A DNA stretch of 64,000 bases from Cryptomeria japonica (GCF_030272615.1 NC_081405.1:647900920-647964919); one strand, 5' to 3'; positions 46,840 through 60,300 are shown, counted from the first letter of the stretch. The notes: generated from the letters alone by a model not told the origin. Numbers and translations: made by a program.

Positions 46840-48006
46840 TGTTAGACAATTCAGATAACTAGAAGACAACTGAGAGGGGGGGGTGAATAAGTTGTCATAG
46901 AATACCAGAACCATTAGCAATTTAAACTTTAATACTAGAACCCAAAACAATAATACCAGAATAGCATAAATAGTAATCACATAATAAAATCCATCCACAT
47001 AACACCAATATTTGTACGTGGAAAACCTGGTAAAGGGAAAAACCATGGTGGGAAGTCTACCCACAGTTAGATAATATTTTTGTAGTAAGTTTGTGAATTA
47101 CAATGAAGGGGCGTACACTTACAGGAAGGCCAACAACCTAGAGTGCACTGCTCATCACAAAATAAGCCTCACTAACTACATGCAAATCCAGACTACAATT
47201 AGGAGAAGTGTTGAACTGCAAAAGATAGCATCTACTATGCCCGAGTATAGTTTTGGTTAAGCTCAATACCGAAGGACTAAATCCTCTTACATAAACCCAA
47301 TTTGATCTCCAATGATTGACCAACTCCTCTGCTTGAATGATATTACATTATTTGCACATTACATTCCTTGACCATGACCTCTTACATTAACCATGATGAT
47401 CTACAATGAGATCTTACATCTATTTATACAAACCATCGACCATAAAAAGTTAGGTTGGCTACCAAACAATAAACCTATTACATAATTACAAACCATGTCA
47501 GCCTTAGACCAAACAAATAATATCAACACATAAGACATCCCAGAAATACATCAATAGGTCCTATCCATACGTTACATTAAAGTTGGTCCATAACCTAGAT
47601 CAATCGGGACCAAGTATAGGTCTACACACTTCAGCAATGATCTCTAATCACCAAGTCTTGAACACAATTACCAATAGCATCCTAAAACTCCATCAGAAGC
47701 TCCACCAACACCACTTATCCAATTCATCAAAGATCTCCATCAAAATCTCTACCAGTGAAACCCTCGCCAAAACTAGAAACCAATCTTCTAAGCAAGCAGG
47801 ATAGCATCCAACCACTAGACCAAAACCAACTGACCAAATATGAGTATGAGTATCATGAACAAGCCAATTCCATCACCAGATTATACCAGAGCTTGTCGGA
47901 TCATACCAGATCCAAGTTAACCAGAAACCAATTAACCTATTGAGACCAGAAGGGTGTCAGTAAAGCATCCAAACATCTAGTTTTGACATAAATGATAAAA
48001 CATCAA
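46840..48006 (-). repeat. LTR (solo or fragment), minus orientation
   Basis: The plus strand begins TGTTAGACAATTC, followed by a G8 run and GTGAATAAG: the reverse complement of the LTR 3' end layout seen in C, D and the solo LTR. GGAAAAACCATGGTGGGA-type sequence follows at about 47036. The minus start is near the word TGATGTTTTATCATT at about 48006. No primer site adjoins 46840, so a solo LTR is likely. No duplication was confirmed. Confidence 0.55.
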
Positions 48007-48403
48007 TGCAGCGCATAATCAATTCCACCAAATGGACAATAATATATTCATTGTAATCATCTAAGTGGGTTCTTAGATCAGGAGTTGGTGCCCACAAAAA
48101 TCAAGGGTTGGTGCTCATTGGGTTGGTGCCCTAAATGTTGTAATATGTTTTACCTGTGAGGCTGGATTGGAGCAGTAGACTCCAGTAACATTTCTCACTG
48201 AAGGTTTTTCCCCACCATGGGTTTTCCTCTTATACACTTGTGTTATGGTATGCCTCTTATATGTGTGTGCTTATTTGTTTTAATATATCTGCTCATAGTT
48301 TTGTGATTAAAGTTATTGCTTCTTAGATCTTTTAGAAGCTAAAAGTTTTTATTGATTACCACTGATTCACCCTCCCTCTTAGTGGTCCATTGTGTTCCAA
48401 CAA
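48007..48403 (+). repeat. LTR 3' fragment, plus orientation
   Basis: GGTTTTTCCCCACCATGGG, then GATTCACCCTCCCTCTTAG and the terminus CCAACA at 48403. It is truncated on its left by the preceding LTR and abuts the broken protease of T3. Confidence 0.55.
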
Positions 48404-50318
48404 AATTGCCTATGCAAAGTAGAAGGGAAAGCTTGCATGTTATGAATCCAAGATCTACCTAACAACAAATTGTAGGTCAAATTATCGGGCATGACATGAA
48501 TAGGTGTGGATAGAGTAACCGGTCCTACCCTAAAAAGCAAGGTTATAATACCTAATGAATATCTAGCCACATTATCAAAGCCATGGATAGTAAGGGAATC
48601 AAATTTGATGGGAGAAGTGTCCATGTTGATTTTATGCAACAAGTTAATACTACAAACATTAAGGCTAGAGCCATTATCCACAAGGGTTTGCCTTATAGCA
48701 TTTCCATTGATAAGAACAACAATCATGAGAGGATAATATTGGCATTGAACTTCATGAGGAGGGAACTCATCTTGGGTGAACACAATTTGAGATTTAGGTG
48801 TTGTCATGGAGTTAATCAAGGAAGCCATATTATTAGATGTCATGGCTAGTGGGACATTTAAAGTTTTTAAGGCATCTTGTAACATTCCATGATATGTTGA
48901 AGAGGTTTGAATCAAATCCAAAAGGGAGATCTTGGTAGGAGTGGCCTTGAGTTGTTCAATGAGATCATACTCCTTACCAAGAGTTTGTGAAATTTGGGTG
49001 CTTGAAGAGGAATGGGTTGAGGATTAGGAAGTGAAGTTGGGATAAACTGAGGGTGATTAGGTTGCCTATTATTTCTTGTATTATAGGTATGGGCAACCTA
49101 ATGATAACTCTCTCTAGTTATTTGTTTAGCATATTCATAAGGACTCTTAGTGGGATATCCTCCTTGCATAGTGATAATGGGTTTATTAGGAATAAAAAAA
49201 GAATCATTACCATAACAACCTTGAACCGTAAAGAGAGGTTTACTATGTTCATTCACATTTATCATGTTAATCAATCTTTTAGATGTGTGATATTTATTTG
49301 AAGAGGTTAGCAAATACATAAAATCATCAAGAGAATCATCTAATATAGCATGATGATATCTATTAAATGGTTTATCTTTAGATTCAAAAGGAGATGGGTA
49401 TGTGTAGGATCAAGGGGGGCCAAAAAGTGGTGATACTCTGGCTGAATTTATAATTGAAAAATATCTATAACTTTCAAATGGTATCACATTTTTTAAATCC
49501 AAAACATGCATCACATTCTATGCTTCAAATAATATAAGATTAAAAAAGTAAAAATTGAATTTCATAAAGTTTTGACCAAGTTATGATGGTCAGGCATATG
49601 AGTTTTTTATATTTTAAAAAGATGCAGTAATAAAATCATAATTAATATTTTATTTCAAAGAAAAATACAAAAAAATATGAGTCACATCTGGACATGAGTC
49701 TTCTACTTATATCTAAAATCTTATACAAAAATTATTATGATTTGACTATGATTAAGGTGGTCAGACAGATACCTGCTTCTTATCTTTTTCCTAAAATTTT
49801 AGTACTATTGTATTGAAGTTTCAAACTTTTGTCAAATAGATTTATTTAAAAAAAAAAAAAACTAGTAGCTCAAAAACTACATTCAATTTTCTATAGATTC
49901 TATTCTTACATACTTTTGAAATAATGTTGGTAACTTATTTAAATTTTTATGTCAAGTTTCCTAACTTTTTTTTCTGATTTTTATTGCCACTTAAGGGCCT
50001 GTTTGGCCCACCATGATCCTGCACATACCCAGATAGGTCCTCATAAAGGATATTGTTATAAACAACCATGTTACTAGATTTAGAGGACGAGTTGATAGGA
50101 ATGTATTCATAAGAAGAACCATTCAACTTATCTTTCTCATCACTACGAAATGACATAGTAACAAGGTTGTTTAGCTTTTGGTAAAATGTAGGTTTAGAAT
50201 GTTTAGTGTTTAGAAATTCATTAAGAGCCTCATCTAATTCTTCCTTTCTAAACTCATAATCATCTTAAGAAAATGCATTATCAAAGGAATGAAAGTCTTG
50301 CAAGTAAAGAACTGACAT
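48404..50318 (-). pseudogene. T3 gag-like protein and protease
   Basis: ATG at 50318 (MSVLYLQDFHSFD), with the N-terminus alignable to T1 (ELDEALNEFLN, FYQKLNNLV). A stop after NAFS, then readable until the TIR element at 50030. It resumes below 49396 with two KPxxTxQGGY-like repeats, SPYEYAKQITRESYH, the linker IQTSSTYHGMLQDAL and the protease, LVDNGSSLNVC to NLLLGRSWIHNMQ. The piece 48921-48379 is clean and keeps Gln (AIRQTLVDN) where T2 has a stop. The frame ends at the junction with the LTR fragment. The short N-terminal region agrees with T1, not T2. Confidence 0.75.
49396..50030. mobile_element. Short TIR element (635 bp) inside T3 gag
   Basis: The ends are inverted repeats of about 32 bp with four mismatches, starting GGGTATGTG at the left and ending CACATACCC at the right. 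AGAT occurs on both sides (49392-49395, 50031-50034). Comparison with the uninterrupted T1 gag shows the insertion point. The inside is AT-rich and non-coding, so this is MITE-like. The superfamily is unclear because a 4-bp duplication is unusual in plants. Confidence 0.8.
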
Positions 50319-50465
50319 TTTTGAAATGAAGAACAAAACTTAAAACACACAAAGCATACAATGAATGAAAACTCTCTTTTTTTTTAATCTTTTTATGTTT
50401 TTGAATGAAAAGAAAGATGCAATAACTAGATCTAACTAGGAAATGCAAATTTCAAGAAAATTGGA

Positions 50466-50483
50466 TTCATGTCACGTTCACCA
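50466..50483 (-). other. Primer binding site of T3, mutated tRNA-Trp type
   Basis: TGGTGAACGTGACATGAA: 15 of 18 bases as in T1 and T2, same 3-base spacer to the LTR. Confidence 0.7.
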
Positions 50484-50486
50484 AAA

Positions 50487-52131
50487 TGTGGAGCACAAAA
50501 ATGGAATTGAGTGGCTAAGACCTAATCCCACTCTCATGTACACACAATGGAATACGAAAGAGCCTAGAGAGATCTCACTTTGACTACTTCTTATAGGGAA
50601 GAGAGAGTCAAGGAATATATCTCAAGGATTCTATTCCCTTTCTGTAAATGATGAGTAGATATGTAAAATATGATGAAACAATCAACTAAGGTAGGAGATG
50701 AGAAAGAAGTACACTTAAATTGAAAAAATGTAGATTTTGTGCACACTAAAATTGAGATACAAAAAGGACTAGAAGAGAGGCTTAGAGGGGCACCTGATGT
50801 TGAAAACTAAAGCAAAATTGGAAGGTCTAGGGCATTGAGCACCTTGGTCCTTGTGCTAACAGAAGGCTAGATTTTTTAATTTGAGGTCCCGAGGGTTGGA
50901 AATGTAGATATGGCACAAAAACTACAAAATCCTAGAGACCAAGGTGCCACACCCTAGTCCTAACCTAGGGTTCCATGCCCCTATCTTTGTGATTTGAGAT
51001 CAAATTCTAGCACTGTCTGTCCCTATGTCTTCCATCAATCCCAAAATTTGTGCATCCATCGAATTCCTGTGCATGCACCTACAACTTGAAAAAGGGTGTC
51101 TAGGTGGCTATATAGGGTTTTGCCTTAGTCAAACCCATTCTTTTGGTGATTTCCACCTCCACAAATAGCTGATAATGTACTAAAAATGTGTGTGCAAGAT
51201 CCTAAATGATAGAAATAAAGAGTCTAGAGTTCTACTCTATGCTTTAGAGAGAAAATCTAAATGTTTGTAAATGTAAATGCAAATGTTTCAAATAAAAAAT
51301 GAACCATAGATCTAAAGCATGAATGTAGATCTAAAAATGAAGCTCATACAAAGACATGAAAACAACATGAAACCATATTGAACCCTAAGGGAGAGGTACA
51401 AGCCAATCATCAGTTGATGGTCTCCTATTATTCTTCAATATCTTCAAAGCTCCTAAGTGATGTTGAAAATGTTTGATGTAGACTTGGTGAATTCTTGATT
51501 TGTTGTTGTAGACTTCATAAAACCCGCACTTTCACTTCACAAGAGGCTCCCTTAATCACTAGATCATAGATCCTTCAAATGAGGAAAGAAAGGTTTTATG
51601 TATGAGATTCTAACTTTGTTTTGAGTCATAGGCCGACCTAGAAATAATGTTTTCCACCAATCACTTGGATTTTAATATTAAAATATTGCCAAAACATGCT
51701 CCTGAAATTTGGGGAGAAAAAGTCAGGACCAAGTAGGCACCAACTTGGATGAACACATAGTCCGACCAACTTTTCACCAAGTTAATGAGGAAGCAAGATA
51801 TTGTGATTTTAGAGAAAATTCCAATAGTATATGAGAATTTGAGATGTCTAGATATGCAAAATCGGGTCTTGAAGGTTGTAATAAGACATAATTAGGGTAT
51901 TTGATAGAAATGATTAATTGGGAGAATAAAATAAAAAGGGGAACACTTATGGTAAAGGGCCCAATTTCATGATGTGTAGAGGGATGAAAGAATACTTTAG
52001 ATTTAATTAAATTAATTAATTAAATTCTTAAAGGGAATTTTAAATGCAAGATGCAAACACACTAAGGCGGGTGTTAACCTAAGCATGCAATTGTAACACC
52101 CAATTAAGGGTGTACAATTTATGATGCTAGA
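50487..52131 (-). repeat. LTR of T3
   Basis: Alignable to the T1/T2 LTRs with many substitutions. It retains CTATATAG near 51105. The minus start TGTAG is altered to TCTAG at 52131. Confidence 0.8.
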
Positions 52132-53858
52132 GGGAGTGAATGCAAAGACTACATGAAATGAGAAAATTGGGAGGAGAAGGTATGCCATATACACCAACTC
52201 ATTTAATGCAAACCAAGAACAAGTTCTAATCAATGATCAAACAAAACACTTAAGAGATGTTGCCACGATTGTATGGCCTTAGATGTTTGTGCAACTTGGG
52301 AAGCCAACAAACACCATGCCTAGAATAAAAATACCTACCTAGAGATGCTTGCATTGATGGTTTTTGGATACAACAAACAAAATGAAATTTACCCTATCTT
52401 GCAACTTTACATTGCACTCATCTGACAATATTTGCATCAACATAAAAATTGTTTCCCTAAGAAAATGGATTTGAGTCTTCAAAATATGAGATATTTTATT
52501 GTAGAGGGGTCTCACATAATCTTGTGGGTTTAAATGGATCATTTGTATGTGCCCCAAATTTTGAGAAATATCCTATCAAAGTTTGATAATTTTTTGAACT
52601 TAGGATGCTCAAGAGATGGAATTGCAATGGTATGGCCCTAGACATTTGAGAAAATTAGGAAGCAAACTAGGACCATTCTTAGCATAAAAATGCTTACCTA
52701 TAAATGCATGGATTGATGGTTCGTGGATATAACAACTAGAATGAAATTTACCCTATCTTGCAACTTTTCATTACATGCGAATGATGATATTTGCATCAAT
52801 AGAAAAATTGTTTCCCTTATAAAATTTCTTTGTTTCTTCAAAATATAAGATAGGCCATTACAAATGGTTTTCACATGACCCTCTTGGTTTAAATGGATCA
52901 TTCATATGTGCCTCGGATTTAAAGAAATAAATTGCCAAAGTTCGACAATTTTTTGAACTTAGCACACTTAAGAGACAATATCGCGATGATATGGCCCTAG
53001 ATGTTTGAGCAACTTGGGAAGCCAACTAGGACTATGTCTAGCATAAAAATTCCTACCTAGACATGCTTACACTGATGATTCATGGATATGAAAAACATAA
53101 TGGAATTTACCCTAACTTGCAACTTTGCATTGCGTTCAACTGACGATATTTGCATCAACAAAAAAAATCTGCTACTCTAATAAAATGCCATTTTTTCTTC
53201 AAAATATGAGATAGGTTATTATAAAGGGGCCTCATGTGATCTCATGGGTTCAAAATAATCATTTTATGTTCTTCGGATTCCAAGAAACAACTTGTCAAAG
53301 ATCGACAATTGTTTGAACTTAGGGCACCCAAGAGATGTTGCCATGATGGTATGGCCTTGGACATTTGAGAAACTTGGGAAGCCAACCAAGATCATACTCG
53401 GCATAATAATACCTACCTAGATGTGCTCGCATTGATGATTCATGAATATGACAAAAAAAACAAAATTTACCCTATCTTGCAACTTTTCAATAATGTGACT
53501 GATGATATTTACATCAACAAAAAAATTGTTGCCCTAAGAATATGTCTTTGAGTCTTTAAAATATGAGATAGGTTATTATAGAGGGGCCTCATATTACCAT
53601 ATGGGTTCAAAGGGATCAATTTAGTGTGCCCTAAATTTTGATAAATAGCCTGCCAAAGTTTGTCAATTACTTGAACTTAGGGTCCTCAAGAGATGTTGTC
53701 GTGGCGGTATAGAGTTTAATGTACTAGAGGTAAATTAGATTATTTAAATAAAGAAAATAGTAATGAATTAATCAAGTAGACAATAAAATATATTTAAATA
53801 ATAGAGAAATTATGATTATCATGAGAAAATTTTGATGGAAAATATTTACGTGTCTACA
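52132..53858 (-). repeat. 3' LTR of a Ty3/gypsy element, with internal tandem array
   Basis: The minus strand start TGTAGACACGTAAATATT at 53858 is preceded by a polypurine tract, as in gypsy 3' LTRs. The same LTR start occurs in plus orientation at 60669. The other boundary is hidden by T3. Confidence 0.55.
52252..53700. repeat. About 359-bp tandem repeat, four units
   Basis: AAGAGATG...GTATGGCC starts recur at 52252, 52611, 52970, 53330 and 53688: intervals 359, 359, 360 and 358. Units share CTTGGGAAGCCAAC, TTACCCTATCTTGCAAC and TTGAACTTAGG and are visibly diverged. The similar 67-72-codon minus frames at 52339 and 52698 are repeat shadows. Confidence 0.85.
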
Positions 53859-53872
53859 TTTTGCCCCTCTTT
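53859..53872 (-). other. Polypurine tract, gypsy element in minus orientation
   Basis: Minus strand AAAGAGGGGCAAAA next to the LTR start at 53858; an identical tract in plus orientation at 60655-60668. Confidence 0.7.
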
Positions 53873-55010
53873 GAGACAATGCATCAAGTCACGTTGTTTC
53901 AAAGAAAAATTGATCAACTAATATATGCCCTAGAGAGATCATCAAATATCTTTTTCCGTAATCTAATGAGAGATCAATCTTCTCACAATCTATTCAATCA
54001 ATCTTTCAAGGGGGCATATCATATTTATCATCATCCTCACTGGTATATCTCTATGTAAAAGCACAAAGTTGTGTAACACTTTTATAAAGGACATGGCCAA
54101 TATTGATTCATCTTTTTAAATTGAATCAATAGAAAGTGAAATATATTTTTTGAATTTTAAATGATGTTAACTAACAAAATGTATATTTTTTGTATATTTT
54201 GTTTTTGTAATTTTTTAAGAAATTTAAAATGTTATTTGAATATACTTTCTTATAAAGTAAACACTAAATTTTAGTTGTTGATAAAATGCTAAATTTGAAG
54301 TTACATGAGGCATCACACTTTATATAGTAAATTTCACCCCTTTTTCTTCAATTTTTTTGTGTATATTGATAACTTGAAACTTTAGTGCAAAAATATATTT
54401 TTAACTATTCTTTATGTATATATATTTTTCAATATATTTGATAAGTTGCATGTACTGAAATATAACTCTTTCCATTTGGTGTCACCTTTTTTCTTAATTA
54501 TGTATCCAAATTATTAAATAATTATATCATCTTGACATAGACTCTTTTCTCTAGTGCATTTATTTTTGTCAAAAATTTTAAATAAGTTTTAGTGTTTTTC
54601 CTTTATAAGACAATCAACCTTATATTTTAGTGCTAATGTCCTACTTTCAATAAAAAATAAAAAAGTAATTAAAATATTAAAATATATATTTATAAAAATT
54701 CACTTATAGATCTACAAAAGAGTATTTTTAGATTTTAGAAAAAAATTATTTAAAAGAGTAGGAGTTGTTGAAACATCGTGTTTTCCAAAAAAAAAAAAAA
54801 GATTTGGTAATTAGACCCAAAGAGATATAAAATATACATTTTAGTAGACAATTCCAATTGGAAAAGTTGTGGCCAATATATAAGATAGCTATAATGAATC
54901 TTTGTAGACCATATGTTTGACTAAAATTATTTTTTGTTAGATTACTTAAATTCACTTGTGCTGATGAGTTGGCCTGAAACGTGACATAGTTTTGTGCTTT
55001 TAACCCTCTA
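53873..55010. other. Gypsy 3' internal remnants and AT-rich sequence
   Basis: 53873-54075 is the reverse complement of sequence now split between 54985-55015 and 60597-60660. The rest is AT-rich with an A14 run at 54787 and no gene. Confidence 0.5.
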
Positions 55011-57145
55011 GGGCATGTTGGATATGGTTGGTCATTGTTGTTGCTAGGATATGTTGTTGCCATTGATGTCAACATATTCCCGTGATCTATTCCGGTGTGA
55101 TTGGGAAGATTTCTTGATCCGGTTTTGTAGTTTGGTTTTGTTGATCAATGTTTTGCAGAGTTCGGTATTTACTTTGGTATATTCTAGTGTGATCAGATCT
55201 GGTGCTGAGATTTTAAGATATTGTTTTGGTTGATCTTGTGTATCTTCATTTCAAATGGTTTGTGATTTTCTACTCCACAAGTTATCTTTCTTTGTGACAG
55301 TTGTTGATTGGTTGTGTTCTTGAGCTTGTAGACATTGACAGATGACGATTTGAAAAGTGGTGTTGGTGCAATTGTTACAGATGATTATAACATGCTTGCT
55401 GGTGTTTCCTAGTCGTGTCCTATTTGTTTTGGTGATCCACATTGTTCGTTGTGCAATTTTTTGGTGATTTTCATCTATTGGTATTGATTTTTCATGTTAT
55501 GCAATATTTTTGGTGGTGTAGCGTCATGCAGTTGATCTTGGCGTGATTTCTAATGGAGTTGATCATTTGGGAATTTTAATTAGGTCCAAGTTATGTCATG
55601 TAAATCATTATACTGGTTTGGTGGTCATTCTTTTTATCATGTAATGTGATTTTGTAATTGAGTTTTGAGGGTATAGTCGACCTTGTTATCAAGGTTGATG
55701 AATTGTATATATAGGTGAGTTATTCATGTAGTTGTGGTGTTGATGTTGTGTTTGCATTATTAGAAAGAGATTTGTGTGTGAACAAGTGCTTTATCATTCG
55801 GTGTTGAGTTTGAAGTGAGATTAGTGTTGCAGGGCAAGCAACTGTGCTTAACTGGAACTGTAATCAGGTATTTGGAGATGTTATTCCTTTAGTTCACTTC
55901 TTCCGGATTGTAGTTCGAATCTAATTGTAAGCTAGTGAGACTTCCCTGAGGGTTGTAGCCCTCTGAGCAAATATCTTTTCAGCAGTGAGCTCTAGGCAGT
56001 GTGTCTGAATGCATGTGCATTCTCCATTGTAAGATTCTCACATGCTACTATAGAGTGTCATTTTACTGTGGGTAGGTTCCCACCATGGTTTTTCCCTTAA
56101 CTAGGTTTTCCACATAAAAGATATTGGTGTTGTGTGTTGGGTACTTGCAAGAAGTTGTGTCCACTTTTTGGCCAAAAAGCGGAAGTTTTTTCCCATTTGT
56201 TTCAATTTCATCCTGTTTGACCTAAATATTTGAGGCACTTAAAGAATTAATCTTGAAAACATTCACTAATAGAAATGTAGTGCTCGAAGTCTACTTTCCA
56301 AATATGTAATTTATTTTAATACCCAGATCTTAAACATGAAGTTTGAATAGACAATACTAAAACCTATAGTTTAAAAGTCGCTTTTCAAGACCATACCATT
56401 CTCGTGTACGACAAGCATAATTTGACTTAAATGAAATTATTTTTATAAATCCTTTTGGGAAAAGATCTATAACTAACTCACCTTTGATGAGAATATTGTT
56501 TTGTAATTTTTTTGTGCTTTTTTTTTTTTTTGTTAATTTTTTATTTGGTAATCATTGTTTTGAAAAATTCTTGTGTACGGCAAGCATAATTTGACCTAAA
56601 CTTAACATTTTTTTAATTTATTTTTAAAAATTGTATAGAATTGTCTCTAGTTTGATGCCATATAATTTGTTTTCAAAAAATTAGAGACAAAAAGGTTATT
56701 AAAAAACTAAAAAACCATGTTATTTTGAGTTTATAGACCTCTTTCATTAGTAATTATTTTAAAAATAAAAATATTGATCCATTTTTTTAAAAAACTACAT
56801 ATTTCAAATCTGGATATTCTTTATTATAATGGGTTTTCATTGTTTAAATTTTTTTTGAAAATTTGGTGTTTAGATATATTTTTGAAGTCATTATTTTTTA
56901 TGAAGATTGATTTGGCCTTCAAGTTGTAGGTCAAACCAGGGCCAAGCCAAAGGGTCAGCTCTCCAATCCATTTCCCAGGCCAAAATTGAAGCTACAACCA
57001 AACCAAAGTTTGAAATTTTTAGAAACGGGATCCTATTTCATTTTATAAAATAATTAAAAACACATTTAGAAAATGAGATCCCATTTCAAAAACAAAATGG
57101 GATCCCTTTTCCCTTTTTTTTTATTTTTAAATTTTTTAAACAAAC

Positions 57146-57237
57146 TATATACACATGAAATATAACATTTAAGTTTAAGTCACATTTCCCTTTGTCTTTT
57201 TCCTTTCTTATACTTTAAGTTATATTTCATGTATATA
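57146..57237. repeat. Inverted repeat, 19-bp arms
   Basis: TATACACATGAAATATAAC pairs with GTTATATTTCATGTATATA about 50 bases downstream, just left of the palindrome array. Confidence 0.65.
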
Positions 57238-57317
57238 TTGGCAGGATGTTTGAGAGTGGTTTCAGATCTCTACGAGTTATAATACATATTCTAGATTTTA
57301 GAAGATCTTATAAATTG

Positions 57318-60300
57318 TGACATAATAGGACCTATAATGTCATAATAAGTCCCATTGTGACATAATAGGTCCTAATGTGTCATAATAGGTTTTATTGTGA
57401 CATAATAGGTCCTATTGTGTCATAATAAGTCCTATTATGACATAATACGACCTATTAAGTCATAATAGGTCCTATTATGTCACAAGACCCCTCAAAAGAA
57501 CCTATTATGACATTATACCTCTTAATAGGACCTATTATGACTTAAGACACCTTAGTAAGACCTATTAACACATAATAGGATTGATTATCACATAATAGAA
57601 CCTATTATGATATAATAGGTCCTATAATGTCATAAGACCCCTTAAGAGGACATGCCATGTCATAATAGGTCCTATTATGTCATAAGACCCCTTAAAAGGA
57701 CATATTATGACATTATACCCCTTAGTAGGACCTATTGAAGGGTATTATGTCATAATAGGACTGGTTATGACATAATAGGACCTATGATGACATAATAGGT
57801 CATATTATATCATCATAGGTCCTATTATGACATCATAGGTCCTATTATGACATCATAGGTCATATTATGTCATAAAAGCCCTTAAGAGGACCTATTATGA
57901 CTTTATACCCCTTAGTAGAACTTGTTAAGGGGTATTATGTCATAACATGACCTATTATGACATAATAGGACCTATAATGTCGTAATATGACCTATTATGT
58001 CATAATAGGTCTCATTGTGACATAATAAGTCATTTTGTGTCATAATAGGTCCTTTTGTGTCATAATAGGTCCTATTATGTCATAATACCCCTTAAGAGGA
58101 CCTATTATGACATTATACCTCTTACTAGGACCTATTATAACATAAGACCCCTTAGTAGGACCTATTATGACATAATAAGTCGTGTTATGACATAATAAGT
58201 CGTATTATGTCATAATAGGTCCCATTGTGACATAATAGGTCCTATTATGACATAATATGACTTATTATGTCATAATAGAACCTATTATGTCATAATAGGA
58301 CCTATTATGTCATAAGACCCCTTAAGAGGACCTATTATGACATAAGACACCTTAGTAGGACTTATTATGACATATGTAGAGAAAGCTAAGTTGGTTGGAA
58401 GAGAGATGTGGTATGTTTAGAGAGAGTTGAGTGGTATTATGTCATAACATGAACTATTGTGACATAATAGGACCTATAATGTCACAATATGACCTATTAT
58501 ATCATAATAGGTCCTATTGTGACATAATAGGTCCTGTTATGTCATGATAGGTCCTATTGTGACATAAATAATATGACCTATTATGTCATAATAGGTCCTA
58601 TTATATCATAAGACCCCTTAAGAGGACCTATTATGGTAGTATACCTCTTACTAGGACCTATTATGACATAAGACCCCTTAGTAGGACCTATTATGACATA
58701 ATATGATTGATTATTACATAATATGACCTATTCTGTCATAATAGGTCCTATTATGTCATAAGACCCCTTAAGAGGACCTATTATGACATTATACCTCTTA
58801 CTAGGACCTATTATGACATAAGATGGGCCTAAGTAGGACCTAATCTGACATAATAGGATTCATTATCACATAATAGGACCTATTATGACATAATAGGTCC
58901 TATAATGTCATAAGACCCCTTAAGAGGACCTGTCATCTCATAATAGGTTCTATTATGTCATAAGACTCCTTAAGAGGACCTATTATGACATTATACCCCT
59001 TAGTAGGACCTGTTAAAGGGTATTATGTCATAATAGGACTAATAATGAACTAATAGGATCTATGATGTTGTAATAGGTTCTATTATGTCATCATAGGTCC
59101 TATTATGACATCATAGGTCATATTATGTCATAAAACCTCTTAAGAGGACCTATTATGAATTTATACCCCTTATAGGACTTGTTAAGGGATATTATGTCAT
59201 AATAGGACATATTGTGACATAATAGGACCTATAATGTCATAATAGGACATATTGTGACATAATAGGACCTATAATGTCATAATATGACCTATTATGTCCT
59301 AATAGGTCCCATTGTGACATAATAGGACCTATTATGTCATAATACAACCTATTATGTCATAATACAACCTACTATGACATTATACCTCTTACTAGGACTT
59401 ATTATGAGATAAGGACCCTTAGTAGGACCTATTATGACATATGTAGAGAAAGATAAGTTGGTTGGGAGAGAGAGATGGTACTTTTAGAGAGAGTTAAGGG
59501 GTATTATATCACAATAGAACCTATTGTGACATAATAAGACTTATAATATCATAATACAACCTATTATGTCATAATAAGTCACATTGTGACATAATAGGAC
59601 CTATAATATCACAATACGACTTATTATGCCATAATAGGTCATATTGTGACATAATAGAGCCTATTATGACATAATAGGTCCTATTATGTCGTAATAGGTC
59701 CTATTATGTCATAATACGACCTATTATGTCATAATAGTGTCCTATTATGTCATAAGACCCCTTAAGAGGACCTATTATGACATAAGACCCCTTAGTAGGA
59801 TCTATTATGACAAAAAGATCGATTATCACATAATAGGACCTATTATGTCATAATAGGTCCTATTATGTCATAAGACCCCTTAAAAGCACCTATTATGACA
59901 TTATACCCCTTAGTAGGACCTGTTAAAAGATATTATGTCATAATAGGACTAATAATGACATAATAAGATCTATGATGATGTAATAGGTCCTATTATGTCA
60001 TAATAGGTCCTATTATGACATCATAGGTCATATTATGTCATAAAACCCCTTAAGAGGACCTATTATGACTTTATACCCCTTACTAGGACTTGTTAAGGGG
60101 TATTATGTCATAATAGGACCTATTGTGACATAATAGGACCTGAAATGTCATAATGTGACCTATTATGTCATAATAGGTCCCATTGTGACATAATACGACC
60201 TATTATGTCATAAGACCCCTTAAGAGGACCTATTAAGACATTATACCTCTTACTAGGACCTATTATGACATAAGACCCCTTATTAGGACCTATTATGACA
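57318..60300. repeat. 3-kb lattice of W-centred palindromes, 20-bp period
   Basis: Built from two alternating odd palindromes, TATTATGWCATAATA and GGWCC, making a 20-bp unit. Variant words CCCCTTAAGAGGACC and CCCCTTAGTAGGACC are interspersed. A longer spacer starting CATATGTAGAGAAAG recurs at 58371, 59438 and 60299, suggesting higher-order repeats of about 0.9-1.1 kb. No coding capacity. Confidence 0.9.

Larger units (their letters stand above)
48404..52131 (-). mobile_element. Element T3: 5' half of a T-family element
   Basis: Minus strand LTR, altered tRNA-Trp primer site, and gag-like/protease frame cut off at 48404 within the protease. It is older than T1 and T2: more stops, a mutated primer site, and an inserted TIR element at 49396-50030. 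Confidence 0.8.

Noticed and set aside
46840-48403. Single composite element bounded by TGTT...AACA
   Set aside because: Both halves read as LTR 3' ends in opposite orientation and the flanks share no duplication, so two pieces are more likely.
52339-52901. Two similar small minus-strand proteins
   Set aside because: They are the same position in successive 359-bp repeat units and later units do not keep the frame.
57318-60300. CRISPR-like array of palindromic repeats
   Set aside because: Repeats are contiguous with a 20-bp period and have no unique spacers, and the setting is plant transposons.
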